Positions 1-7,180 of a stretch of DNA of 12,658 bases are shown here, in pieces; the first letter of the stretch is position 1; every line of letters starts with the position of its first letter. The stretch lies in the NCBI GenBank assembly GCA_027057815.1, contig JALURD010000120.1, positions 1 through 12,658 of the forward strand, read 5' to 3'. This DNA comes from Acidilobaceae archaeon. Lineage in GTDB: Archaea > Thermoproteota > Thermoprotei_A > Sulfolobales > Acidilobaceae. A program made the translations under genes and the position numbers. The notes beneath the pieces are model-generated. The model did not search any database and was not told where the DNA came from. It worked only from the letters and a program-made list of their open reading frames with translations.

Positions 1-3000
1 AGTAGGAAATTCTACTTCCTCGACGGCCCACCTTACACTTCCTCTAAAGAGATACACATAGGCACGGGCTGGAACAAGGTCATCAAGGATGTATTTATAA
101 GATATTATAGAATGAAAGGCTTCGATGTATGGGATAAACCAGGCTTTGATACTCATGGATTGCCTATTGAGGTTCAGATAGAAAAAAGAATAGGTATAAA
201 AACTAAAAAGGAAATTATAGAAAAGATAGGTATAGCGCGTTTTGTTGAGGCATGCAGAAACTTCGCCAAGGAGAACATGAAAGGTCAGATAGAGCAGTTT
301 AAAGATTTAGGTGTATGGATGGACTGGAGTGATCCCTACATTACTTTTGAGGATTATTACATAGAGTCGGGCTGGTGGCTCATAAAGAAAGCGTGGGAGA
401 AAGGTTTACTTGATAGGGACCTCCTCGTTGTGCACTGGTGCCCTAGGTGTGAGACAACTCTGGCAGACTATGAGGTCTCAGAGTACAAGATGCTAAAAGA
501 CCCTTCAATTTATGTCAAGTTTAAAGTCAAAGGGAAGGAGAACGAATACCTTTTAATCTGGACCACTACGCCATGGACCCTTCCAGCTAACGCGTTTGTA
601 ATGGCACACCCAGACATAAAGTATGCAAAAGTCAGAGTGGGTAACGAGGTATTAATCATGGCGGAAAAGAGAGTAGAACCCGTTATGAGCCAGGCCGGAA
701 TAACTGATTATGAAGTAATTGATGTATTTGAAGGAAAAGAACTAGATGGTGTAGAATACATTCACCCTCTCGCAGAGCTAGTTGAGGCTCAAAAAGAGCT
801 GTCTAAATACCACAAAGTAGTCATGGCACCTGAAGGTGTTACTGAATATGAGGGAACAGGATTAGTTCACTCAGCTCCTGGCCATGGAGATGTTGATTAC
901 CAGGTTGCAAAGAGGATAGGTGTACCCATCATAAGCCTTGTAGGAGACAATGGCCTTATGACCAAGGAAGCCGGAAAGTATGCGGGTTTACACTTCCGCA
1001 ACCAGGCTAATGAGGAGATAATCAAAGACCTGAAAGAGAAGGGAGCCCTGTTCCACGCTAGCTGGATTGTTCATAGATACCCAGTATGCTGGAGGTGTAA
1101 GACTCCATTACTATTGAGGGCTACAACACAGTGGGTGATTAGGGTCTCTAAGTTAAAGGACGCAATGCTTAGAGAAGCCGACAGAGTCGAGTGGAAGCCA
1201 GCCTGGGCCAAGACTAGATACGTCAACCTGCTTAAGGATCTAAGAGACTGGATCATTAGTAGACAACGTTTCTGGGGCACGCCTCTACCAATATGGATAT
1301 GCGAAAAATGCGGTCACATCCACGTAGTCGGCAGCATTAAGGAGTTAGAAGATCTTTCGGGTACAAAGCCCAAGGATCTTCATAGACCATGGGTTGACGA
1401 GATCACATTCAAGTGCCCGAAGTGTGGAGGCACAATGAAGAGAGTGCCGGACGTCGCAGACGTATGGTTCGACAGCGGTATAGCGTTCTATGCAAGCTTA
1501 GGTTACCCTGCTAGGAAGGACCTATGGGAGAAACTGAAGCCTGTAGACTTCATAACTGAGGGTCACGATCAAATAAGGGGATGGTTCTTCAGTCTAATGA
1601 GAAGCGGCGTGATAGGGTTTGAACAAACACCCTATAGGAGGGTGCTCGTCCACGGCTTCGTGCTAGACGAGCAGGGCAGAGAAATGCACAAGAGTCTAGG
1701 TAACTACGTGCCTCTGAGCGAACTTTTACAGAAGGTACCACGCGACATAGTAAGGATTTGGGTCATGCAAAACACCACGTGGGAAGATCTAAGGTTCTCC
1801 TGGAAGGGACTCTCACAAATGGAGAGGGACTTCAGAATTATTTGGAACGTATTCGCCTTCGCGGACCTCTACATGTCGCTCGACGGCTTCGACCCCACCC
1901 AATACAGCCTCGCTGATGTAGAACTTGAGACTGAAGATCGCTGGATACTCTCAAGGCTAAACAGGCTAGTAAAGGAATACCATAAACTCATGGAAGCCAT
2001 GGAAGCCTTTGAGGCAGCTAGAAAACTAGTAGAATTCATAATCGAGGATGTCAGCCACTGGTACATTAGACTAATAAGGAGGAGAGTCTGGGTTGAAGAG
2101 AATACGCCAAGCAAGATAGCAGCTTACACGACATTATACACCGTTTTAAAGACTTGGACCCTCCTTGCGGCACCATTCATTCCACACTTTACTGAATTCG
2201 TCTACCAGAAAATGTTCAGAGACGCAGAAGACGGCCCCATAAGCGTCCACTTGCTGAATCTCCCAGAACCCGACGAGAGCCTCATAGACGACAGACTAGA
2301 AAAACACATGAATATAATCAAGTCCATAGCTGAGGCTGCGCTTGCAGCGAGGATGAACGCTGGCATTAAGCTCAGGAGGCCTGTTAAGAAGTTAATTATA
2401 ACTCCATCAAACAACGAGGTTATAGAGGCCGTAAAGACTCTCGAAAAGATATTAATTGACGTGGTTAACGCTAAGGAGGTGGAGATAGTAGGGCCTGAGT
2501 TCTTCGAGAAAGCAAAGCTATACAAGCTAGAGCCTAACTATAGTGAGATAGGACCGCAATTCAAGAAACTGACTAAACAAATTGTAGAACTCATAAACAC
2601 ACGCCAAGATGAGATAGCAAAAGCCATCGTGGAGAAAGGCTACTACGAAACTATCATCGGAAATACACCCATACGCCTAGAGGTCAGGCACGTAAAGGTG
2701 AGAGCTGAGTACCCCGAATGGCTTTCAGTAAAAGACAGCGATTATGGCCTAGTCGGCATAGACCTCAGGCTCTCTAAAGATGAAATACTTGAGGGTCTAG
2801 CTAGGGAATTGGTCAGAAGAATACAGTTCATGAGGAAAGAAGCAGGCTATAGTGTAAGTGACTATATAAAGGCGTACATAAATACCGATGACAAAGAAAT
2901 ACTGGAAGCCATTAAGAAGTTTGAGAAATACATAATGGAAGAGACTAGATCAGTCGAAATAGTAATTGGCAGTGGAGGGGAGACTGTAAAGGAATGGGAC

Positions 3001-3048
3001 ATTGACGGCGCAACAGTTAAGATTGGCATTAAGAGGGTTAAGCGTTAA
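1..3048 (+). CDS. ileS: Isoleucyl-tRNA synthetase, 5' end cut by window edge
   Basis: Class I aminoacyl-tRNA synthetase that charges tRNA-Ile in the cytoplasm. The frame is open from base 1, so the first visible methionine (112) is internal; 1015 residues are visible and a few tens of N-terminal codons are probably missing. Numbering from base 1: the GPPYTS segment and HIGH-type motif HIGT lie at about residues 10-22. A CPRC pair is at 147-150. The CP1 editing domain has WTTTPWTLPAN at 187-197 and GTGLVHSAPGHGDVDY ending near 300, keeping the editing aspartate (297). CWRC, CEKC and CPKC pairs suggest bound zinc. WIISRQRFWG, DVWFDSG and EGHDQIRGWF follow. The KMSKS position reads EMHKS (561-565), then SLGN. 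A helical anticodon-binding domain and a C-terminal domain complete it. The gene converges on sufD with a 4-bp overlap. The stop codon is TAA at 3046-3048. The family assignment is secure. Confidence 0.97.
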   Translation, partial: SRKFYFLDGPPYTSSKEIHIGTGWNKVIKDVFIRYYRMKGFDVWDKPGFDTHGLPIEVQIEKRIGIKTKKEIIEKIGIARFVEACRNFAKENMKGQIEQFKDLGVWMDWSDPYITFEDYYIESGWWLIKKAWEKGLLDRDLLVVHWCPRCETTLADYEVSEYKMLKDPSIYVKFKVKGKENEYLLIWTTTPWTLPANAFVMAHPDIKYAKVRVGNEVLIMAEKRVEPVMSQAGITDYEVIDVFEGKELDGVEYIHPLAELVEAQKELSKYHKVVMAPEGVTEYEGTGLVHSAPGHGDVDYQVAKRIGVPIISLVGDNGLMTKEAGKYAGLHFRNQANEEIIKDLKEKGALFHASWIVHRYPVCWRCKTPLLLRATTQWVIRVSKLKDAMLREADRVEWKPAWAKTRYVNLLKDLRDWIISRQRFWGTPLPIWICEKCGHIHVVGSIKELEDLSGTKPKDLHRPWVDEITFKCPKCGGTMKRVPDVADVWFDSGIAFYASLGYPARKDLWEKLKPVDFITEGHDQIRGWFFSLMRSGVIGFEQTPYRRVLVHGFVLDEQGREMHKSLGNYVPLSELLQKVPRDIVRIWVMQNTTWEDLRFSWKGLSQMERDFRIIWNVFAFADLYMSLDGFDPTQYSLADVELETEDRWILSRLNRLVKEYHKLMEAMEAFEAARKLVEFIIEDVSHWYIRLIRRRVWVEENTPSKIAAYTTLYTVLKTWTLLAAPFIPHFTEFVYQKMFRDAEDGPISVHLLNLPEPDESLIDDRLEKHMNIIKSIAEAALAARMNAGIKLRRPVKKLIITPSNNEVIEAVKTLEKILIDVVNAKEVEIVGPEFFEKAKLYKLEPNYSEIGPQFKKLTKQIVELINTRQDEIAKAIVEKGYYETIIGNTPIRLEVRHVKVRAEYPEWLSVKDSDYGLVGIDLRLSKDEILEGLARELVRRIQFMRKEAGYSVSDYIKAYINTDDKEILEAIKKFEKYIMEETRSVEIVIGSGGETVKEWDIDGATVKIGIKRVKR

Positions 3049-4214
3049 CCGGCGTTTCCTGTAATCCTTTCTATCCATGTATAGAAGTCTTCGATCTCAA
3101 CGTTTAAAGCTTCATGAACGCCTACAATGCTTATTGCGCCCTCTTCCATGAGCTTTATCGCCTCTTCTCTAGCTAGGCCTCTTTGGGCCAAGTAGAATAG
3201 TACATCATCGGGTGGCGGAGCTACTATGGTAGCGTGCCTAGCGTTTTTTACATTACCTGTCTCGACCTCGAGTACTGGCACACTTACTGCGGTAGACTCA
3301 TTATCTACGATCATGAATGCTGATTCCACCTCTGCCTGAGACCACTCTGCAGTTGATGTTATCCTAGCGCTTCCTCTATGAACTGCGAATGCACCTTTTT
3401 CGGATACACCTCGATGAATTATTATCCCTGCACTCTCTGCGCCTAAGTGTAGCGTGTTTGTGATTAAGTCGGACCTCACTTCCCCTCTAGCTATAGTTGA
3501 TGCCCTGATTTGGGCGTTGGACTCCCTCCCTTTGAGAACTGTGTCAAGTTTGACATGGGTCATTTCTCCTGGCATGATTAGTATTCTTTCAGTAATCGAC
3601 GCACTATTTTCTAGTTTAATTAAGCCCGTAGTGTATGACGGACCTTTATCGGCAACGATTAAGGTCAGGTCTAGAACAGCGTTTTCTTCTACTGAAACGC
3701 TAAGGGATCTCGTTGAAATACCTCTGCTAGGTGTTGACTCGAGCACCACTACTTTTGTTTTTGACCCTGTTGGGACACGTATTTCCACGTGATGTCCTGA
3801 ATATCCCTCTCCTCCCGCTAAGATTATCATGTAGCTACCGGGCTCGTCGATAGCGACTCCATCATACCATTTTAGCGCATGTAATGCAGCCATTCTACCA
3901 TCTATCGGTAAATTCCAGTAAGTTAGATTTTTCCTTGTTATGTATTTACCTTTAGTTAGTTTGTAGTCGCCGGGAGCGCCCATGAAGACATCTACCTTCT
4001 CCCAGCTAATCCCAGGAGGCAGTATCGGTTTCTCGGTCTTCTCCGCTGGCTCTATCGTCTCGACTTTTTGCAGTGCTTTCCAGTTGGTATAATAGGGTAT
4101 CACGGGCGAGTCTTTCAAGTCCTGGTATGCTAGCTTTAATGCAAGCTCTTTCACTTGATCCCAGGTGTACCTGGGAAGTTCTTTACCCAACCCCGCCGAG
4201 CTTTGAGAACTCAA
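3045..4214 (-). CDS. sufD: SufD, Fe-S cluster assembly scaffold subunit
   Basis: Partner of SufB in the cytoplasmic SufBCD complex, where nascent Fe-S clusters form at the SufB-SufD interface. The protein has 389 residues: a helical N-terminus and linker (about 1-110), a long beta-helix core (about 110-320) and a C-terminal helical segment with the family pattern LFYLAQRGLAREEA. His327, in the stretch ARHAT, matches the conserved SufD histidine (His360 in E. coli, from memory). The cysteine that usually sits just before it is absent, and the whole protein contains no cysteine. The start is TTG at 4214, chosen because AGGAGGGTGAT lies 5 nt upstream inside sufB. This gives a 32-bp overlap with sufB; a weaker TTG at 4190 has no such site. 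Last gene of the sufCBD operon, convergent with ileS. Confidence 0.93.
   Translation of the reverse strand: MSSQSSAGLGKELPRYTWDQVKELALKLAYQDLKDSPVIPYYTNWKALQKVETIEPAEKTEKPILPPGISWEKVDVFMGAPGDYKLTKGKYITRKNLTYWNLPIDGRMAALHALKWYDGVAIDEPGSYMIILAGGEGYSGHHVEIRVPTGSKTKVVVLESTPSRGISTRSLSVSVEENAVLDLTLIVADKGPSYTTGLIKLENSASITERILIMPGEMTHVKLDTVLKGRESNAQIRASTIARGEVRSDLITNTLHLGAESAGIIIHRGVSEKGAFAVHRGSARITSTAEWSQAEVESAFMIVDNESTAVSVPVLEVETGNVKNARHATIVAPPPDDVLFYLAQRGLAREEAIKLMEEGAISIVGVHEALNVEIEDFYTWIERITGNAG
4159..4176 (-). repeat. 18-bp inverted repeat near the sufD 5' end
   Basis: Arms TCCCAGGT and ACCTGGGA flank a 2-bp centre. As RNA on the minus strand it can form a 7-bp stem with a UACA tetraloop. It lies 7 nt after the sufB stop and inside the first codons of sufD (Arg-Tyr-Thr-Trp region), so it could slow or tune sufD translation. 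Confidence 0.45.
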
Positions 4215-5613
4215 TTTCTATCACCCTCCTTAAGACATTAGCGTACTCAAAGGGTAGCTCAGTCATTATTTCGTCTAGGAAGCCCAGAACAAGCATACTA
4301 AGTGCTTCACCCTCCTCCAAGCCTCTCTGCATCAAGTAGAAGAGCTGTTCCTCCCCTAATCTTCCTGTGACTGCCTCATGGGTCACCTGCGCTGTTGGCT
4401 CTTCTACCTGGTTGTGGGGGTATGTGTATGCATAACTCTTGCCATCAAGTATTAGGCTCTGACATTCAACGTGACTCCTAGCGTTCCGAGCTCCTCTCGG
4501 TATCCTGATTAACCCTCTGTAAATGTTTATGCCACCGTCCACGCTGATACTCTTGTTAATAATGCGACTCTTAGTTTCGGGTGCTAGGTGTATCATCTTG
4601 GAGCCCGTATCCTTAATGTAAGGTCCCTTAGCTAACTGCACGACAACGCTTGTACTAGAGGATCCCCTCCCTTTTAGGATAGTTGAAGGGTACACATAGG
4701 TTATCTTGCTGCCGATGCTCCCCTCGATCCAGTCTATTCTGGCCCCTTCTTCTGCTATTCCTCTCTTATTGTTGAAGTTTATTACGTTTCTACTCCAGTT
4801 CTGTATCGTTGTGAATTTTATGGTTGCATTCTTATGAGCGTAAAGCTCGACCATTCCATCGTGGAAACTATACGTTTTATACATTGGCGCGCTACATCCC
4901 TCAATGAAGTGCACGTAGCTTCCCTCATCAGCCACAATTAGCGTGTGCTCGAACTGAGCCTCCAACTCTTTACCTATCAGGAAGAACGCTTCTATTGGCT
5001 CGTATATCTTAACGCCTGGAGGGACATAAACAAATGCACCTCCACTCCATAGGGCGACGTGCAGAGCGGCGAACTTGTGGTCACTTGGCGGGAATATACG
5101 TGCAAAGTACTTCTTCACCAGGTCCGGGTACTTTCTTACAGCCTCTTCCATGGGGAGCATTATAACGCCTTTCTTCTCAAGAAACTCCTTTGTCTTATGA
5201 TACACGGTCTCGCTGTCAAACTGTACGTTAAGGCCTGCCAGGATTTTCGCTTCCAGCTCTGGGATCCCGAGCTTCTCATAGTACTCCCTTATCTCTTTTG
5301 GCAGGTCATCCCAGCTTGTCGCTACGCCGCTAACGTCCGGTTTCACATAGTAAATTAAGTCGTCTAGGTCGATTTCTTCTATTCCCACAACCCACTTGGG
5401 AGTCGGGAGTTTTTCGAACAACTCTAAAGCTCTAAGTCTCAGTCTCCGCATCCAGTCAGGCTCCTTCTTTATCCTTGATATCTCCTCGACTAGGCTTCTG
5501 GAAATTTTACCCCTTATCTCGACAGCTGTAGGCGCAGGCTTGGCCCAGCCTAGGATTTCATCTGCCATACGTGCTGGCAGTATTCCCTCACGCTCTACGC
5601 CAGTTCTTGACAT
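4183..5613 (-). CDS. sufB: SufB, Fe-S cluster assembly scaffold protein
   Basis: Core scaffold of the SufBCD machine, on which Fe-S clusters are built before transfer to apoproteins. The protein has 476 residues, normal for SufB: a helical N-terminal region (about 1-120), a right-handed beta-helix core, and the C-terminal signature THEAVTGRLGEEQLFYLMQRG. Only two cysteines occur in the protein. Cys240 (IEGCSAP) and Cys384 (VECQSL) fall where E. coli SufB has its sulfur-accepting Cys254 and cluster-site Cys405. Glu413 (THEA) matches the conserved cluster-site glutamate. Start ATG at 5613; GGGGGGTGA just upstream serves as ribosome binding site and contains the sufC stop, leaving an 8-bp gap. 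No SufS, SufE or SufU is present here, so the sulfur donor is not visible; many archaea lack these partners. Confidence 0.96.
   Translation of the reverse strand: MSRTGVEREGILPARMADEILGWAKPAPTAVEIRGKISRSLVEEISRIKKEPDWMRRLRLRALELFEKLPTPKWVVGIEEIDLDDLIYYVKPDVSGVATSWDDLPKEIREYYEKLGIPELEAKILAGLNVQFDSETVYHKTKEFLEKKGVIMLPMEEAVRKYPDLVKKYFARIFPPSDHKFAALHVALWSGGAFVYVPPGVKIYEPIEAFFLIGKELEAQFEHTLIVADEGSYVHFIEGCSAPMYKTYSFHDGMVELYAHKNATIKFTTIQNWSRNVINFNNKRGIAEEGARIDWIEGSIGSKITYVYPSTILKGRGSSSTSVVVQLAKGPYIKDTGSKMIHLAPETKSRIINKSISVDGGINIYRGLIRIPRGARNARSHVECQSLILDGKSYAYTYPHNQVEEPTAQVTHEAVTGRLGEEQLFYLMQRGLEEGEALSMLVLGFLDEIMTELPFEYANVLRRVIEIEFSKLGGVG
4220..4230 (-). promoter_or_regulatory. Ribosome binding site of sufD
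   Basis: On the minus strand AGGAGGGTGAT, a near-complete match to the archaeal anti-Shine-Dalgarno sequence, sits 5 nt before the TTG at 4214. It is embedded in the last codons of sufB and decides the sufD start. Confidence 0.8.
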
Positions 5614-5621
5614 TACCTACT

Positions 5622-6398
5622 TCACCCCCCGCTCTCGTTTAAGAACTTGTAGCCCTCACTTTCGATGCGCCTGGCTAGCTCTGCCCCTCCCCTAGCTACT
5701 ACCTTTCCTCCTGAGAGGACTGTTACAACATCAGGCTCCACGAACCTGAAAAGCCTAGCATAGTGTGTTATTACTAGTAGCGCTTTCCCATTCTTTCTCA
5801 GCTTGTCTATGATCTCAGCCACCTTTCTGACGCCATCTGCGTCGAGTCCCGAATCAGGCTCGTCTAGTACGATGACCTCAGGTTCGAGAATTAGGGCTTG
5901 AGCGACTTCCACTCTCTTCTTCTCCCCGCCGCTGAATCCAACGTTCAACTCTCTTGTAGCATAGACTGGAGTCAAACCAACTTCTTGAAGTGCTTGAATT
6001 ACTTTCTTATAAAGTAAAGGATCCCCCTGACTCGTGATGGGTAACCCCTTCTTTTTATTATAAACCGCGTTGACTAGACTTAGAAGCCTAACGCCCGGTA
6101 AGGGGGGAGGCTCCTGAAAGCCTAGGAATATGCCTTTGAGTGCCCTCTCCTCGGGCTCTAGTTCCAGTATGTTTTCTCCATTAAGTAATATTACACCAGA
6201 CTCGACAGTATATCCCGGCCTGCCAGCTATAGTGTAGGCTAATGTTGACTTGCCGCTACCGTTAGGACCCATAAGTGCGTGGACCTCGCCGGAGGATACC
6301 CTGAGACTCACTCCCTTGAGAACCTGACGGCCCTCTACACTGACCACGAGGTCGCGGACTTCAAGGGTTGCCAAGGGTACCATGCCCCCATTTAACAC
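5622..6398 (-). CDS. sufC: SufC, ABC-type ATPase of the SUF Fe-S assembly complex
   Basis: Soluble ABC-family ATPase that drives conformational change in SufB-SufD during cluster assembly. All ABC motifs are intact in 258 residues: Walker A GPNGSGKST (44-52, Lys50), Q-loop Gln95, the SufC-type signature FSGGEKKR (155-162), Walker B VIVLDE (175-180), a D-loop at about 183-186 and the switch His212 (ITHY). No transmembrane segment and no cysteine are present. First gene of sufCBD. The start is uncertain: GTG at 6398 would be almost leaderless relative to the TATA-like box at 6423-6430, whereas ATG at 6383 or TTG at 6374 would remove 5 or 8 residues that lie outside the conserved domain. The TTG has a GGGGG stretch about 10 nt upstream. 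Function is secure, the start is not. Confidence 0.95.
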   Translation of the reverse strand: MLNGGMVPLATLEVRDLVVSVEGRQVLKGVSLRVSSGEVHALMGPNGSGKSTLAYTIAGRPGYTVESGVILLNGENILELEPEERALKGIFLGFQEPPPLPGVRLLSLVNAVYNKKKGLPITSQGDPLLYKKVIQALQEVGLTPVYATRELNVGFSGGEKKRVEVAQALILEPEVIVLDEPDSGLDADGVRKVAEIIDKLRKNGKALLVITHYARLFRFVEPDVVTVLSGGKVVARGGAELARRIESEGYKFLNESGG

Positions 6399-6422
6399 CG
6401 TTAAACGGAGTGGGTTGGGGAG

Positions 6423-6430
6423 CCTTTAAG
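6423..6430 (-). promoter_or_regulatory. TATA-like box of the sufCBD operon
   Basis: CTTAAAGG on the minus strand. An archaeal start site about 26 bp downstream would fall near 6400, two bases before the GTG at 6398, which suggests a leaderless or very short leader. A second minus-strand candidate, GTATAAAT at 6445-6452, would start transcription near 6422. Confidence 0.45.
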
Positions 6431-6439
6431 TGTTAACAC
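6430..6439. promoter_or_regulatory. Palindrome GTGTTAACAC, candidate operator
   Basis: A perfect 10-bp palindrome placed between the two TATA-like boxes and touching the upstream (BRE) side of the sufC box. The related half TTAACACC recurs at 6392-6399. The position would let one DNA-binding protein affect both operons. No regulator gene is visible in the window, so the operator role is inference. Confidence 0.4.
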
Positions 6440-6445
6440 CTTACA

Positions 6446-6451
6446 TTTATA
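6446..6451 (+). promoter_or_regulatory. TATA-like box of the nuclease-MoxR-VWA operon
   Basis: TTTATA within CATTTATAC. Normal archaeal spacing predicts transcription starting near 6474, slightly downstream of the GTG at 6467. This favours either the TTG at 6479 as the true first codon or an unusually short spacing. Confidence 0.5.
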
Positions 6452-6466
6452 CTTGCCACGATAAGG

Positions 6467-7180
6467 GTGCTAGCAGCCTTGGAGAGTAGTGCTAAGTACA
6501 AGGTCACGCCGAGTGAAGTACATAAGTTCGTTTACTGCCCGCGACAATACTTCTTTGAGCACCACTTATCCAGAACTATGAGTTTGAGAGAGCAGGTTAG
6601 GCTTTTTCTCGGCAAACTATTCCATATAATCAAAAGTTTGACGAGTAAGATGAGGGGATACTCTGTTGAGGAGAAGGTTGTAGCTTTTGTTGGCAACATA
6701 AAAATAGTGGGCAGAGCTGACGCCCTTAAACTTGAAGGGGAAGCAGCAGAGGTTATTGAGAGGAAAAGCGGGAAAGCGCCTAGAAAGGGAGCCTGGGCTA
6801 GTGATGTTCTCCAAGCCGCCATATATGCTCTTACCCTTATTAGATCGGGGAGTGTAAGCAAGGCTAGAATTAAAATAGAATACCGAAATAAGGCCCATAG
6901 CTATGTCTTCAACGAAGACTTGGCAGCTATGGCTCTTAGGGTAATCGACGATCTAATCCTTGTTAAGTATCACGGCCTTGTACCATATCCTAGGAGAGGC
7001 CCCAGGAGATGTACAAAATGCCCCTTCAGGTCAGCTTGTGAGGAACTTGACAAAAGCCTAGAGGCCCCAGGAGAGGTGCTCGAGCCTGGCTCGTGGCTGG
7101 AAGGGATAGGTTTAATCCCACCAAACTCACCTGAAGCTCTGGGGCACAGCCTGCCCAGGCAGAGCAGCCATGAAGGCTGA
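6467..7180 (+). CDS. Cas4-family PD-(D/E)XK nuclease with Fe-S cluster cysteines
   Basis: RecB-like nuclease of the Cas4/DUF83 family, expected to cut or trim DNA and to hold a 4Fe-4S cluster. Visible Cas4 features: first cysteine Cys24 (YCPRQ), motif I His53, Asp85 (GRAD), Glu98-x-Lys100 (IERKSG), Gln116 with Tyr120 (QAAIY), and the C-terminal trio Cys182, Cys185, Cys191 (CTKCPFRSAC). All catalytic and cluster residues are present, so it should be active. After the last cysteine comes an unusual tail of about 46 residues rich in Pro, Gly and Ser with no recognised domain. There is no CRISPR array, cas1 or cas2 in the window, so a stand-alone role in repair or an unknown system is as likely as CRISPR adaptation. 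Start GTG at 6467; TTG at 6479 is an alternative favoured by the TATA position. First gene of its operon; overlaps the MoxR gene by 11 bp. Confidence 0.88.
   Translation: MLAALESSAKYKVTPSEVHKFVYCPRQYFFEHHLSRTMSLREQVRLFLGKLFHIIKSLTSKMRGYSVEEKVVAFVGNIKIVGRADALKLEGEAAEVIERKSGKAPRKGAWASDVLQAAIYALTLIRSGSVSKARIKIEYRNKAHSYVFNEDLAAMALRVIDDLILVKYHGLVPYPRRGPRRCTKCPFRSACEELDKSLEAPGEVLEPGSWLEGIGLIPPNSPEALGHSLPRQSSHEG

Larger units (their letters stand above)
6399..6466. promoter_or_regulatory. Divergent promoter between sufC and the Cas4-like nuclease gene
   Basis: This 68-bp region separates two head-to-head operons and must hold both promoters. It carries a plus-strand TATA-like box, a minus-strand TATA-like box, a palindrome between them, and a repeat of TTAACACC (6392-6399 and 6433-6440, 41 bp apart); the first copy overlaps the sufC GTG start. 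Assigned by reading, not by transcript data. Confidence 0.7.

Noticed and set aside
112..114. ATG 112 as the ileS start
   Set aside because: The frame is open to base 1 and upstream codons encode the conserved GPPYTS and HIGT motifs, so the gene is cut by the window edge.
3040..3060. Transcription terminator between ileS and sufD
   Set aside because: The genes overlap and no T-rich run follows either stop codon within the visible junction.
3454..5695. Several 80-110 residue open frames on the plus strand opposite sufD and sufB
   Set aside because: They lie fully inside strongly conserved genes on the other strand, lack family motifs and binding sites, and are best explained as shadows.
6399..6466. 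tRNA or small RNA gene in the divergent gap
   Set aside because: Too short for a tRNA with promoter; no cloverleaf arms or C/D box pair was found, and promoter elements fill the space.
6467..7180. CRISPR adaptation locus around the Cas4-like gene
   Set aside because: No repeats, cas1, cas2 or other cas genes occur; neighbours are SUF and MoxR-VWA.
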